The notes below the pieces were generated by a model. It worked only from the letters and a program-made list of their open reading frames with translations, did no database searches and was not told the origin of the DNA. 64,000 bases of DNA from NCBI GenBank assembly GCA_030077755.1, contig JAQJZZ010000005.1, positions 2,108,001 to 2,172,000 on the forward strand, written 5' to 3'. Position numbers and translations under genes: made by a program. This document shows, piece by piece, positions 10,373 through 23,102 of this stretch (its first letter is position 1; each line of letters begins with the position of its first letter). The stretch is from Filosporella fistucella (Eukaryota; Ascomycota; Leotiomycetes; Helotiales).

Positions 10373-13300
10373 TTTCGACGTCTCTCCGTTCTATTTCAAC
10401 GACCGCAGGGTGGTAATGCAGGCGGACGAGAAGTTGGCTTTATTTGAATAGTTTGTTGAATATCGCGCATTCGAACTACCTTGACAACGATCGATGCTCA
10501 TATATCAACAACACAATCTCCCACCCTCTGCCACGTCGAATAGTGTTTGTCCATGGAGAAGCAATTCCCGGTCAACAGAAGTCATGCCGATAACGCTTTC
10601 CCAGAACAATTTTTTTGTCCCTCACGCCTTATCGGACCAATCATATTTGAGCAATTATAAGGCGCGACCCACCTTTTTTACAACCCCGCGTGCCCGCGGA
10701 ATTTGTCCTTCGTCCCACTTCAACTCTAAACCATTCAAGATCTCAAGATTGTCATCCACTCCATTGTCAAACCCAGTCGAACGCCACATCATCGAGGTTT
10801 CAATTGCAGTCTAGCTAGTCAAGGGGTATCAACTACCTCAGAACCTTGACAACACGTGATTGCTCATCGTATCAGCATTTTTCAACCTTGCTTCGACAAT
10901 TAGTACAATAAGCCCTGCTCATTGCGCGTTTATACCCTTTCCAACCTTTCCCCACTTGCAATTCGAGCGCGTAGCAAAATGTTGCACGGAGTTTCATTAA
11001 CTTCCAAAATTACCGCTGGAATTGAGATATATGGTTTGGGACTTTGTGCCAACTCCTTACGACGCTCAATAAATACACGTCATCCGAGGCTTCTCAATGC
11101 AGTATATACGGGAGGTGCAAATTGCGATGGGAAAATGTGATTCTCTCACCATTTGTGATTTTCTGGAGGCTCGCAAATGGGATCACGTTCAATCGTTGAA
11201 TTCCATAGTCTTCCTTTCCACGACGTCACCTCCAATCCATCCTTTGCTACAAACGTCCCAAGACGCTCGTTTCTTCACTATTAAGAAATATTATTTGATT
11301 TGGAGGCTCGGCACGTTCATGAATCTTGATATAGACATTGTCTATTTGGCTTGGAGTCCTATATTCTCAAATAAGTGATCAGAGCGACATACAGAGGGCG
11401 TGTATGGTTCAATTTTCGAATTCCAAAGGTCTTCGAAATTCATGCGGAAGGTGAAGAATTTGGGAATCGACTATCGTCGTGATGCGGCGGAGAAGCTCCA
11501 GGGCTACGATCTTCTACCATGGAGATCTACATGCAAGGAGTTAATTGGCTGGAAAAGGCTGGAAATCCTCTGTTTCCGTAGATGACCTCTCTGAAAAGTG
11601 GTTTTGTTGTTGAATACGACGCCACAAATTTCATCAGAAGCCAATGTCCTCTAGAGAAAGCCCCCCCTCTAAGAAATCTCTCTGTCGACACCCGATGTAT
11701 TTTGAGCCCCGCCAACATCCGATCGGGGACTATGAAACTGTTGTGCGAGACAGCTGGGTGCGTGCAGTAAGCATGATGCCAAACAATTGTAAACCAGGGC
11801 AACTCAAACTCACAGCTGTCAACGTGTGGTCATATAATTACAAAACATTCTCCTACGGTCTTGACCAGGTGCCATACGAGGTGTGATAGCAAATTTCCTT
11901 TGACAACAACGGCGCCCCTGCAGCTGTGCAATCCACTGCCTGGTGATGGATGAAGTAGAATCAAGCCCAATGAGGCTTTCAGGCATCTGCTCATTAACAT
12001 ACAATCTGTTGGTTCTCAGAAGGGTCATCATCATGGTCTTCTTCGATTTTGGAGACATGGTCATGTATCACTTATGTACAGCGCCTTTTGTGTTGTAGGA
12101 TGGAAACGGTTATGCGTTATGGGTTGTCATCCATCTATAAAAGATGCATAATCACTGGTTGTAAGTAGCTTACTGGACTTTCTAATGTCATCTTCCCTCA
12201 AAAATCAATAACACCGGTATCGTTGGGTCGCCCTTAACAACCTCAGTCGACAAACATCAACGATGTAGTAACACCGAGTTTGATTTATATTCCCTCCGTT
12301 TCGAGTACTACCAGCGTCCCCTTATGTTTTTAGGCGAAATTCTTGCCGTTCTCGAGTATGTAAGGGCAAGTCCTTAAAGATCGTCTTGCACGGCATGTCT
12401 GAGATACCCAAATGGAGCCAGTTTAATGGTCTTCAATTCGGTTTCCATAGTTCTCTGCAACTGCCCTTACTTGGTTCAATATTGTACATATCCCGTTACC
12501 ATATAACTTAGTACTGTGTCCTTCGTGTCCAGCGGTTTCCGAGACTGCTTTTTGGGAAGGAATCGATGATGCCAATTATCTTGGTACCTCGCTTACTTCT
12601 TCATCCCTTGTGACATCGGATCTTGACATAACTTCTACGGCGCCTCGGAACTTGGATATTCTCAAATGCCTGTATATTTCCAAGAGAACAAGCTATTCGA
12701 TCCGTGTAGATTGTCTCTTTCATTAAATTAATAAGTCAATGCCTAAATCCGCTTCTCGCAAAGCCGCGAGTACTTCATAAGCATCAAGTCATCAGGCCCT
12801 CCCAATTCCCTTTCCCTTGTCGTTTCAAGGTTTCCCCACAAAAGCCACAATCAGCCATTCAAAAGTCTCCGCTTGCGGGGAATAGATTACAGAACCAAAC
12901 GTCGTGTTTATATGGGTTTTCTAATCCTTTAGCCTAATGGTCGGCTGAGGATCAAACGCATGAATGTTATAGCCGCTAAAGCTTAACAGCAAATCTGTAC
13001 CCCACGTTAATATATAAATGGTCCGAAACGTCACGAGGAAATTGATATAGGCAGGGACATGGTCGAGTGACCTAGAACGGTGGATTGAGGTTGATATCAG
13101 CTCGCTTATCTGCATTCTCCTGAATTCATCCTTCTCGACCGACGAGCAGAAATTTGCTTCCCCTGGAGCCGAGTAGGTAGATGTGATAGAATGAAATTTC
13201 ATTTTACAACTAGTTTGACGGAGCTGTTTGAGATATAAACTTCGACACCATCGTATAGGAGAGTGTGCACAGCCAAGTCGTTTGCAACTGCTGCTCCACG

Positions 13301-13525
13301 TTGGAAGATTTTAAGTGTCAAAAACAAATTCATTCAGGATGGTGACGGATTGATGGCGACACCAGCTCCGTCTCGGATGTCTGCCCTCCATTCGGGATAT
13401 GGCTGATCATTTTTGATATTAGCCATGTTTCCCTTGGCCTCAGCTGTACGTATATATAAGTACATCAACACATATCTATACATCAGTCTTCGTTCAATTC
13501 AAGCTCAGTTTAACAGTCCGCCAAC
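10373..13525. other. Gene-poor 3.1-kb stretch
   Basis: Only short open frames occur on either strand, none with a recognisable motif, start context or splice partners. I found no transposase or reverse-transcriptase remnant by eye and no obvious terminal repeats. The right end (about 13200-13525) is the promoter region of the xylanase gene. Confidence 0.45.
13419..13460 (+). promoter_or_regulatory. Candidate xylanase promoter elements (XlnR-type site and TATA box)
   Basis: TTAGCC at 13419-13424 is the complement of GGCTAA, the core recognised by the xylanase activator XlnR/Xyr1 in several ascomycetes. A TATATATAAG stretch at 13451-13460 lies about 70 bp before the xylanase ATG. Both are at sensible distances for an inducible xylanase promoter. 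The six-base site can occur by chance, so the regulatory role is inference. Confidence 0.4.
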
Positions 13526-14255
<730 letters not shown>

Positions 14256-14647
14256 GAGAGGAAAATTGTATATAGGTGCTAGCTATGTTGGCGATTTTGA
14301 AATTGAGTTGTAGTTGGGGGAATTGGATGGAGAAAATGTATATTGTAGTACATATGAAGGCAGTCCACAACACGAAAAAGTTGTCATTCATGTGCAAGTT
14401 TTCTATCGTTCTCCAGTATTCAAGCTCGTGTGTTGTTCTAGGTTATTGTCTCGTGGAAGAATACGGGGGGAGTTGTATTCACCTGCCATATGCTGGTACT
14501 TTATACCTTCAAATATGTGTAGATACACATGCCGACAGAAAGTGGCGTTTCTCGCCGGAGAAAAATAGTGATTAGAAGAAGGGCCCTACAGCAAAGTATA
14601 TCTATAGCAGCAAGCCGCTCAGCCATTTTCAAAGAAACATATCGTCA
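14256..14647. other. Convergent intergenic stretch
   Basis: The 3' ends of the xylanase (plus) and the Vps62-family gene (minus) face each other here. I see no further feature. Confidence 0.4.
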
Positions 14648-15775
14648 TCAATACTTCCCAATCCAAGGATTCTGAGTTGCTGGCGCCGCAGCTCCATTGA
14701 TATCCGCCTTGACAAAAACATGCAACAAGTCAGACGCCACCAGCAAAATCGGATCATTCAACAAAACCACTGCATCTTTTCCCAACGCAGCTTTAATAAA
14801 TTCCCCTAATGTTTTAGCATCCATATTGATCGTCGTGCCCTCTGGTCCCCATCGATACGGATATCCCACCCATTTCGGAACCACATACTCATCTGGTGTG
14901 CCTTTCAACCACTCCGCACCTACCACCTCATATTTGTCTGCACACTTCAACCGGAATCCCCCATCTGCAGTACTATTCAACAACTCAAATTTCAACCCAA
15001 CAGGTATCCCTAACACTTTCCTCTCCTCAGTGAAATTCGGCCCCGCAGAAGGGAAATTCGCATGCCCGTTCAAACTAGCATATACCACCGGATGATCATC
15101 CTCCAGGCGAAACTGTTTGGCGATCGCAGCTTTATCATATACGATATTCTTTCCATGGGCACTTAATATCAATGCAATCATCTCCTTACTCGCATTATCA
15201 AGCCTTACAGCGACATATTCCCAATCTCCAACATGTTCACCTAGAGGTGCTAAATTGATATCTCCCTGATTCTTCGGTTTGTCGAGCACAAGGCTCGCGA
15301 ATCGAGCTGTGCCATGTCCGTTGTAGGCTGAGAAGAACCAGAATTGAATATCGGTATAAGACAGCTTCGGGTCCCAGAATGCGTTTATATATGCTTTCGC
15401 GGTATCGAAGTTACCGGTCTTGACGCTTTCTTCGATGTTGAAGTAGTATCGCGTTCCTTCCTTAGGACCTTGTGGTAGCTGATCAGCAGAGGGGTGGGAA
15501 ATGTTGGGCGATTGAGCGTTAGGAGAGCTGTCGACGAGAGTGCAGTGTGAGAGAAACCATTCGACGGAGCAGTTTAGATATTTTTCGTCGGGATGTAGTT
15601 GGAGAATGGGAGCGTATTTTGCGATTGCTGCCTCGAGGTCTGCTTTTGTGAGCGGCGGTGGCATGGTTGGTGATGTGACTGGAGCTGTTACTGGCTGCAC
15701 AGTCGTTTCTGGTGCTTTTGGTGTTGTTGTCGCAGGTTTTGACTTCAACTTGAAGCAGTTCTTTAGGGACGACAT
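14648..15775 (-). CDS. Vps62-family (DUF946-like) protein
   Basis: A single exon of 375 residues starts at MSSLKNCFKLKSKP (15775). A further in-frame Met at 15853 would add 26 residues, but the family-like start is the inner one. After a Thr/Pro-rich linker (residues about 15-45) the Vps62 domain begins with AIAKYAPILQLHPDEKYLNC and continues with VEWFLSHC, GTRYYFNI, IQFWFFSAYNGHGTARF, EHVGDWEYVAVRLD, VVYASLNGHANFPSAG and KWVGYPYRWGPEGTTI. The HPDEKY and GDWEYV motifs define the family. Yeast Vps62 was named for a vacuolar sorting phenotype, but the biochemical role is unknown. No signal peptide or membrane span is evident. The gene is intact. Confidence 0.85.
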   Translation of the reverse strand: MSSLKNCFKLKSKPATTTPKAPETTVQPVTAPVTSPTMPPPLTKADLEAAIAKYAPILQLHPDEKYLNCSVEWFLSHCTLVDSSPNAQSPNISHPSADQLPQGPKEGTRYYFNIEESVKTGNFDTAKAYINAFWDPKLSYTDIQFWFFSAYNGHGTARFASLVLDKPKNQGDINLAPLGEHVGDWEYVAVRLDNASKEMIALILSAHGKNIVYDKAAIAKQFRLEDDHPVVYASLNGHANFPSAGPNFTEERKVLGIPVGLKFELLNSTADGGFRLKCADKYEVVGAEWLKGTPDEYVVPKWVGYPYRWGPEGTTINMDAKTLGEFIKAALGKDAVVLLNDPILLVASDLLHVFVKADINGAAAPATQNPWIGKY

Positions 15776-16166
15776 GATGAGTGCCGGGCGACAGAAATGT
15801 TTTTGAGATCGGGCTCGACATCTTTTTATGAGGAAATGGTCGGGGTCAATCATGAGACAAGGCGTTCAGCTGATGCTCAGCCTTGTGAGCAGAAGCTATG
15901 GAGGGCAATATGATTGGTGGGGCTGACACACATGTCTGGGATTGACTGCATGAGTGGCGGATGGCTGGCTGTATGTCGTCGGATCCGGTGACGAGGCTTG
16001 AAGCTGAAAGCGTGATAGCCTGGTATTCGTCAATGCATATTTCAGGGGAGTGGAAAGTTGCACGTGAGATAATTATCAATGGAGAAGACCCTCTCGCAAA
16101 ATGAATCGCTTGGCAACATGATATTGCACTATCATGGTATGGAATCAAGTTCATGTAACACATTTA
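15776..16166. other. Intergenic stretch
   Basis: This is upstream of the Vps62-family gene and downstream of the acyl-CoA dehydrogenase-like gene. No clear feature is seen. Confidence 0.35.
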
Positions 16167-18230
16167 TTACAGCTTTGAATGAGCTGTTGAAATCCTTGAA
16201 TATTTGTCCCCATATACGATCCTTTGTTTGATAGCAAGATCAGACTCCCATGATGCAGGGGCGATCGAGATGTCCCTTCCAACAATCCCCTTGTCTTGAA
16301 GAAACTGTGAGCAAATTTGCATAGCAGCAGGGCTCGATTCATCTTCGGCATCAGCGACCAGGAGAACGCCCATAACTATGGCAGCAAGCTGGAAAAGAAG
16401 ATCTCGAGCAGAAGGCAGAAGTTCGTCTGATCCCGCTATCGCGATTTCTCCTTTGGTTTCGTTCCAACTGTAGCGGAGACGATCCTTTTGAGCAGCGAAA
16501 GATTCGATGTCGTTTGTGCTGAGGACTTTGTCGATCCAGCAGTCAAGAGCAAGTACTACTTCATTGCCATTTCTGCCTGTGAGAACCCTCACAGTGTCAC
16601 TCGCCAAGACATCGGTGGTGCCCTCCCATATCGAGTTGACCAAGCAGTCTCTGTATAATCTCGCAATGTTGATTGCCTCGCTCTCACTGTTGTCGAGATA
16701 TCCAACTCCGCCTAGTGACTCCATGCATTCTTGCAGAACATGAGTCGATCTCTTGCACACTGCTCCTTTCAATACCGGAGTCAAAACTCGAAGAAGCAGC
16801 GTAATATCCGCTACATCTGGCCGAAGATGAGAAGCTTGGGACTCTTGACCATCGTCTCCGTGCTCATTGAGGCCGATGAGCCAGGAAACGAAGAAAGTGA
16901 AGAGCATCATGGCGTGATATTCTCCTGTGAGTCTCGCAAGTGTGTTCATGTGTAAGGGATGGTTCTTCAGCATAACTCTTCTCCCCTTTCCTAAACCTAC
17001 TTCCCGAACTCTGGCAAATGATCTAGCGATCGCAAGACCACGTCCTAGATACCCGACCGTCGAAACAGCAGAGTAAAGTCTTGTGATGTTTAAGATCGTA
17101 CTGATTTCTTGTACACCTTGTCCTTCTTTGCCAATCAGATATCCTCGCATACCCTTCAGCTCAAGCTCGGCCGTTGGCAGACTCTTCGTTCCAAACTTGT
17201 TCTTCAAACGCTGGATTGAGATACCATTCAATTCCGTTTCCGTCGGAGAACCAAGTTGGGTGCGTCGCATGGGAGCAAAGAAAGTGCTCAAGCCCCTAGG
17301 AGTCTGAGCAAGAAGAATGGACATTGAAGAATCAGTTGCTGACGAGAACCATTTGAAGCCGTCGATACTCCACTGTCCGAGTGGGAGACCGGTTGCAGAC
17401 AGACCAGTAGAAGAAGGATCATATGTTGCAAGTGTCTCTGTGCCTGAGACATCACTGCCTCCATTGCGCTCTGTCATCCATTGGCCGCTAGTCCATGCGA
17501 AATGGGGATCGCGGGATGTCAGTCGGTCGTAAGCATCTTGCAAGACTGCTCGAGTGGATGAATCGATATCTTTGGAGGCGAGATGTCCTCCAAGGAGTTT
17601 AGCAGCCCCGTCTGTCATTGCGCTCGGACAAGTCACACTTGCGCAGGACCCTGTCCACAAGTGTGTTCTGATACTGATCAGTGGAATGTAGTATCATAAG
17701 GGGGAATATCATACTTGAGGAATTGAACGACCCGAGTATACTGCCCGAACTTTGCTTCATATCCGGCTGCGACAACTCTAGATGGCACGGTTAGCTCAAT
17801 GTTATTGCCAAAGCAGTTGGAAATGCTACCCCTTCTCAATGCCGTATTCTTGCAACTTTCTCCATCCTTCAGTGACAACAAGCTCATTTGATCTGCCTCC
17901 GAATGCATCCCTTCCGTTTCCCTTCAGGTATGGTACATTTTTCTCTGCATCTGTCACCCAGTCTAAGATCTTCTTAGAAACAACCTCTTTTCCAAACTGA
18001 TCGAACTCGGGGGTGATTGATTCGGTAATGCTTTGAGGAAGGAAAACTAAACCGTCATTCAGATGATCAGCTCATTTACACGTGACCCGGTGACCGGATG
18101 GCACTGAGTACTTCTTACAGTTCAACAACCGTCGGAATATATGATCATCTTGAAACTGATTTGAAATGACTGGTAATGGTTGGAAGAAGCCATCGTTTGA
18201 GCTCGATGGTTTGGGTGTGTTCTGTGACAT
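16167..18230 (-). CDS. Acyl-CoA dehydrogenase family protein, AidB-like
   Basis: Four exons (18230-18119, 18046-17830, 17777-17715, 17673-16167) with introns of 72, 52 and 41 bp keep the frame and give 632 residues. The start is MSQNTPKPSSSNDGFFQPLP. The N-terminal helical region (FDQFGKEVVSKKILDWVTD, SNELVVTEGWRKLQEYGI) leads to the FAD/substrate region: HLWTGSCASVTCPSAMTDG, WMTERNGGSDVSGTET and FKWFSSATDSSMSILLAQT. The C-terminal helical bundle has LQECMESLGGVGYLDN and NSIWEGTTDVLASD. This order is that of AidB-type flavoproteins; bacterial AidB is induced by alkylation stress and binds DNA. The fungal substrate is unknown. A GDKYSRI-containing tail closes the protein without a clear PTS1 signal. 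The gene appears intact. Confidence 0.9.
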
Positions 18231-18892
18231 TGTTGCTTTTAGAAGGTGTCTATATGCGAGGTTGCATCTCATGCAACTGGAAAATCCTGTCTTATCTATC
18301 TGATCAAGACGGTAGCCAAATAAGAGACATTAGATGGTCGACTATACACCTGATAGAATTCGTTGATTGCATGTCCTGATGTACAAAGTTGAAGGAGGAG
18401 ACTCTCCGCCTCCCCAGCCGGCTTGAAATACGAAGCCGAGGTCTGTTGACAGGCGACGGCACATGAGATGGTTCTTGCCTAGGTTCTTACATGAAGTGTT
18501 ACGACTTTCGCAACCAGTTGCATCATCTCTCCAATAATCACAGTGTCAATGGCACGACAATCAGTATTTGCTTCCACTTGTTCTTCTGCAATTCTTTGGA
18601 CTCGGAGCTGTTGGTTCTAAACACGTGACATGCTTCCCTTTTACCTACCTCCCTAGATTATTTTAAATCGAATTTGGAGCAACTTGATCTAGAAATATGA
18701 GCAACTATATCCCATCTCTCAAACAATTCACAGTAAAATGTATGCCTTGCAATATTTGTTTGTATTTTGATATGTCCGCTCTAGGTCTCACGTTTCGATA
18801 TCGACGCACAAACAGCGCGACGGGAAACTAGATTCATCTTTCAGATATTAAGATGTCTACATCCACTTGAGGACACAATGTTCAAAGATGCA
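18231..18892. other. Intergenic stretch
   Basis: It contains the promoter side of the AidB-like gene and the 3' flank of the Ldh2-family gene. No repeat or coding signal is seen. Confidence 0.4.
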
Positions 18893-20016
18893 CTACAGGA
18901 AGATCAGAGGTGCCGCCCCAACTCTCTTAGCTTCAGCATTCAATGCCTCAATCTCCGCATCCACGAGCGGAATCCCATCTTTCAGCCTCTCTTCCTGCCG
19001 CAACTGTTCCATTTCACCAGGAAAGAATATCCTGTCCACTCCATGCATCTTGTCTGACCCTACAACTCTCTGATACAAATAATCCATTCTATCCTTGAAG
19101 TCATCCAGACCCATGAACAAATCCGGTTTAATTGCGACTAGAAAATGGCCCACATCCGCCGGCTTTGAGGGGTCATATGGGTTGGTGACATGGCCTGCAA
19201 ATGCTGATCCAGATAGTACACCAGAGAATACATCCATCATTATAGCTAGGGCTGAGCCTTTTGGTCCTCCCATTGGCAACATCACGCCTTCAAGAGCCTT
19301 CTCTGGATCATCCGTCTGCTTACCATCTTTATCTAGAGCCCAGTCGATAGGTATCTTCTCTCCTCTCCTCTTCGCTTTATATATTTTCCCTCTCGCGGCT
19401 ACACTCGGCGCCATGTCGAGTATGAAGGGCGGCGATTCTCCTGCTGGAGCTCCACATGCAATAGGCGACACGCCCATCAGCTTTTGTTTGCCTCCCCAGA
19501 CTGGTAGTGCTGGAGAAGAATTTGTGAAGACAAGACTCATCAGTCCGGCATCCAAAGCTTGCTGGACTATCCATGCAGACATCCCAAAATGATTGGAGTG
19601 CTTGACTGAAACCATACCGATGCCGAATTCTTGAGCCATGGTGATGGCATTTACCATTCCTAGATGAGCGGCGAGAAAGCCGAAGCCATTGTGGCCATCA
19701 ACCTATATTTCTATCAACATAACTACACCCTTACATATGATACATGACCTACTTGGCCCACAACAGGAGTGATCTTTGTATATGTTGGTTTTGCTTTTGC
19801 GTCAAGAACACCTTGTCTTATACGCTCCATATACGAAGGAATTCTATTCATCCCATGAGTATCTACCCCACGCAAATCCGCTTGCACGAGACAATCCGCG
19901 ATGATGACTGCATTTTCTGACAATACTCCATTGCCAACTAGAATGCCTTCGACAAATTTTCGTGCATTGGAATCTGTCACGTTCGTATATTTCGTGGTGT
20001 TCTCCGAGTTGTCCAT
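18893..20016 (-). CDS. Malate/L-lactate dehydrogenase family (Ldh2/MDH2-type) oxidoreductase
   Basis: Two exons, 20016-19753 and 19702-18893, flank a 50-bp intron (GTAGGT...ATAG) and give 357 residues. Family signatures in order: DLRGVDTHGMNRIPSYMERI near residue 50, VDGHNGFGF at the start of exon 2, VKHSNHFGMSAWI, VSPIACGAPAG, and GPKGSALAIMMDVFSGVLSG near residue 230. The catalytic histidine of this family lies in the S-[NC]-H-[FY]-G motif, which is present. Relatives are NAD(P)-dependent dehydrogenases of malate, lactate, ureidoglycolate or sulfolactate, structurally unrelated to classical LDH/MDH. The substrate cannot be assigned. The first Met (MDNSENTTKYTNVTD) has a good upstream context and no alternative. 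The gene is intact. Confidence 0.92.
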
Positions 20017-20356
20017 CTTAGAATGTCAAAATCAACGATGGAGGGGTGAAAATGGCGGGGTAGAGTGAGTTGCACGTGACTGAAAGTTAACCAAAGCTGG
20101 AAGTCAATTTATTTGAAAAAATGTGTAGAAATGTGGAAGAACTTGGGAGTTGGATTGAGAAAAATATAAAACACAGTTGATTTTCAAACAGTATCCGCCT
20201 GTAAACTCACTCGGAGTTTTGCCGTGGTGGGACTGAGCGAATGCGGAAATTCCGCCCAATATCGGGCTTTGACGGGTTTTCATCTGAAGCTCGAACTTCG
20301 CAAGTTGAATTGTCCATTCTACCTTGACCTCACAAACAACCTTGAGATCCTAAAGC
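20017..20356. other. Intergenic stretch
   Basis: This is the promoter side of the Ldh2-family gene. Nothing specific is seen. Confidence 0.35.
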
Positions 20357-21161
20357 TCAAGGGTACCCAGGACGCGCTTCTCCGTCTTCTACAGGACTTT
20401 TCATTTCAGTAGCGTTGTCCAAATCCTGTTGCATCAACGCAACACTGGCTCTCGGGTCACACGAATTATCCACTGTATGCTTCTTCCCATCTCCCGTTGC
20501 GAATAAGTTCTTGAACTCCCAACTGACAACTAAAGTGCCCTCTTCCAAATAAGTAGTAACAACTACCTCCTTGTCTTTCAGTCCAAGAGCTACGTTTTGG
20601 ATTCTAAAATTCGGCTCCATGTTGTATTTCGCCCGGAAGTCGTTCGAAAATTCAGTCGATAGCTCGAGCTTGTATCGTTGAAGAGGACCTGTCGATTTGG
20701 GAAAATGGCAGTGAAGTTTGAAGACTTTGCGTGGGACTAGAAGAATGTGTTTGGAATGAACATAGACTTTGTAGGGGATGTCTTCTTGAACTATCCCACA
20801 CTGATACACTGTTCCTTCAACTTGTGGAGATGTTAGCTATGGTATTGATGTTTTATAGATCAAAATTTCCTGGTGTCAGGGAAAGAATGACTTACAGAGT
20901 ACCGTCATCTGGAATAATGATTGTACACTTGATTCCAGGAGACTGGTATTGAAATAATTCAAGCCGGAAAGACTACACAAGCCAGGAGACGCGAAATAAC
21001 GATCAAGTATGTCTTGAAAAGTATCTGGGGTCTGCAGGCGCGTACCGGTGTGGAAGTCCCTTTCAACAAAGAAATTTACAATCTTGGCTTGTCGCACGAT
21101 GACATAAAGAGATCCATATTTGACAAACGTCTCGGAGCTTTTAGGCGTATCAAAACTCCCT
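20357..21161 (-). CDS. Unknown protein, 5' end unresolved, possibly decaying
   Basis: Two exons can be joined by a good 75-bp intron (GTAAGT...CAAG): 21161-20896 and 20820-20357. The frame reads FVKYGSLYVIVRQAKIVNFF, then FVERDFHTGTRLQTPDTF, then a splice into EGTVYQCGIVQEDIPYKVYV, and ends EDGEARPGYP. About 240 residues are visible. No start codon with a clear context was found; upstream sequence (21165-21330) reads as NAMVRKIVVQCDSRFQ in another frame, so a 5' exon, a frameshift or a truncation is possible. I recognise no domain. It lies directly downstream of the viperin relic in the same orientation and may belong to the same decayed block. Confidence 0.35.
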
Positions 21162-21445
21162 CTGTTTCAATTGTCTGAAAACGGCTGTCACACTGTACCA
21201 CAATCTTGCGGACCATAGCATTAAGATCGTTGATCTCATTCGCCGATGGAATGGGATTAGAATTACAATCTGCTACGGAGAATCGCAGAATTACTGTTTC
21301 AAATCGTGTGAAAATATGGAGAGAAGGATGACATCAGGTCTCAATTCTCAATGCGAGCGGAAAGGAGACTCAAAGTGTTTTTTCGAAACGCAATGTTTTG
21401 AGCTCTGCTTATACAAGCGACCATTTTCGTCCCCATTCTTCCTAA

Positions 21446-22687
21446 CCAATCCAGATCTCTATTTGATGCAGCTCCACAAACATGTGCTTTTTCAGCTGAG
21501 CTATTCCAGTCATAGATCCCTCCTCTTTTTCGAAACTCATCTTGGTCCCACCGAATCTGCTTGATGGCCGTTTGAACACCGATATCGAGAATCGACTCTG
21601 AGAATTTCTCTTCTTCGTCTCCTTTGTCGAGGAATCGCATGTACTCACCAACCAATTAGAACCATCAGCACAAGTCTAGGAAATCACGTCAATCACTTGC
21701 CAGACAGCTACTCGTCATTGCGTTGTTCGATTCCGGAACGAAGCACCTAAGATGCTTATGTCGATTACAGAAATACTCAAAGTGCTCATCAGTGATGACA
21801 AACTTGGTAACATCTCTCTTCCTTTTGTCGTTCTCGTTTTCGCCAACCACGACGAGTACTTGAAAGACCTTCTATCAAAATGGATCCAGCCTCTCAACCT
21901 TTTCTGCCATATTCTCCCCCCAATTCAAAGAGTAAACAACCTTAGGGGGTTAAGTCAGCAAAACCCATCGTCGAGAATTGGGTGCAGAAAACATGCTAGG
22001 GCTGAGAACTTCAAGCACACACCGTGTTGAGCTTGAATTTAACTCCATATCTCTGACACCAGGCCTTAATCTGGAAAAATTTCTCAACATTGTCGAAAGG
22101 CTCTCCAGAAACACGATCTGCACGTCCGATAGCAGCATTTGTTCCTGAATCGAATGAATCGTACGAAATAGTCAGGATATCAACGAGCACGCCGTACTTT
22201 TCCAACCACTTCTCGGTAACTTTGGTTCCATTACTGACGATACTGACACTTTTCAACTTTAGGGTCTCCTTGCAGAATTTGCACAAAGAGCCGAGATACT
22301 TTGGATACAGGAACGGTTCTCCTCCTGCGAAATTCATCTTCTTCATACCAGCTTCAGCAAGTAATCGTAGACCTTCAAATGCTTCTGTGAGGGGAAGCTT
22401 GAAGCTTGAAGTTTCAGTATGGAAGAGAATCCGCATTCAGCGTTGCAGTGGCGGGTGAAATGGTATTTGACACTCGTTGGAATTATATCTCCAGCTTTAG
22501 TGGAATTTTGAGGGGCATTGGTACTTGTGGAAAAGAAGAGCAGAATGACCGTAGCTGTAAGTACAGCGATAACTACGATGTTGATCATGTCGAACAGAAT
22601 GAGGCGTGGGAGTTGCCTTCGCTTGGCCAATTTGATTGAAGTGGGGATTGGGAAGTTTAAGTATTTGAATATGGAACTTTCAAGCAA
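21446..22687 (-). pseudogene. Viperin (RSAD2-like radical SAM) gene, inactivated
   Basis: Viperins convert CTP, or in some lineages other NTPs, to chain-terminating 3'-deoxy-3',4'-didehydro nucleotides that block viral polymerases. An N-terminal hydrophobic segment (NIVVIAVLTATVILLFF) precedes VKYHFTRHCNAECGF, the start of the CxxxCxxC cluster-binding loop. In the next frame it continues as FHTETSSFKLPLTEAFEGLR, NFAGGEPFLYPKYLG (SAM-binding GGEP), SVSIVSNGT, DILTISYDSFD, an intron at about 22019-21937, and VVYSLNWGENM. The C-terminus has CFVPESN, EYMRFLDKGD, KRGGIYDW and the family-typical LDW ending at 21446. Breaks: one base is missing at 22425-22426, destroying the third cluster cysteine, and TGA-TAG stand at 21877-21872 where relatives have Arg-Trp. 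The start is either 22687 or the inner Met at 22588. The terminal stop is also lost. Confidence 0.88.
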
Positions 22688-23102
22688 CTGCGTGTTCGCT
22701 CACCTGCACATCTGTTTGTTGTGCATGTTTGATCCTCCGCATATGATGGGGCTACCTTGTCTGACCATTTCAAGTCAATGAAATACGTCCATAGTGCTAG
22801 CATGGGATTTTTCGCACATGAATGAAACTTGGAATCACTCAGATGAGAGGTTCATACAAGAGAATTCTCGCGCGCTGGGCTTCATGCATGTCTCAAAAAT
22901 TGGAATAGTTTGATATCCTCAAACAGAATACTGCAGTTGAAACAAACAATGCTTCCCAACAAAGTTTCCAGATTATACTACTGCTGCTAGCAGAAGTGGT
23001 CAGCGATTTAGCAAGCCATAAGATCGTGTGACCAAACGGCTGGGAGAGATATTCAATCAACTTTGACGGCAGTGATCCTCTTCTTTCTGAGTTAAGTTGC
23101 AA
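22688..23102. promoter_or_regulatory. Shared head-to-head promoter region of viperin and kinase genes
   Basis: About 0.4-0.5 kb separates the two divergent starts (22687 or 22588 on the minus strand; 23103 on the plus strand). Any common regulation would lie here. I do not recognise a particular factor site. Confidence 0.4.

Noticed and set aside
10494..13202. Several short frames between the siroheme synthase and xylanase genes
   Set aside because: All are short and patternless; none could be tied to exons of a gene.
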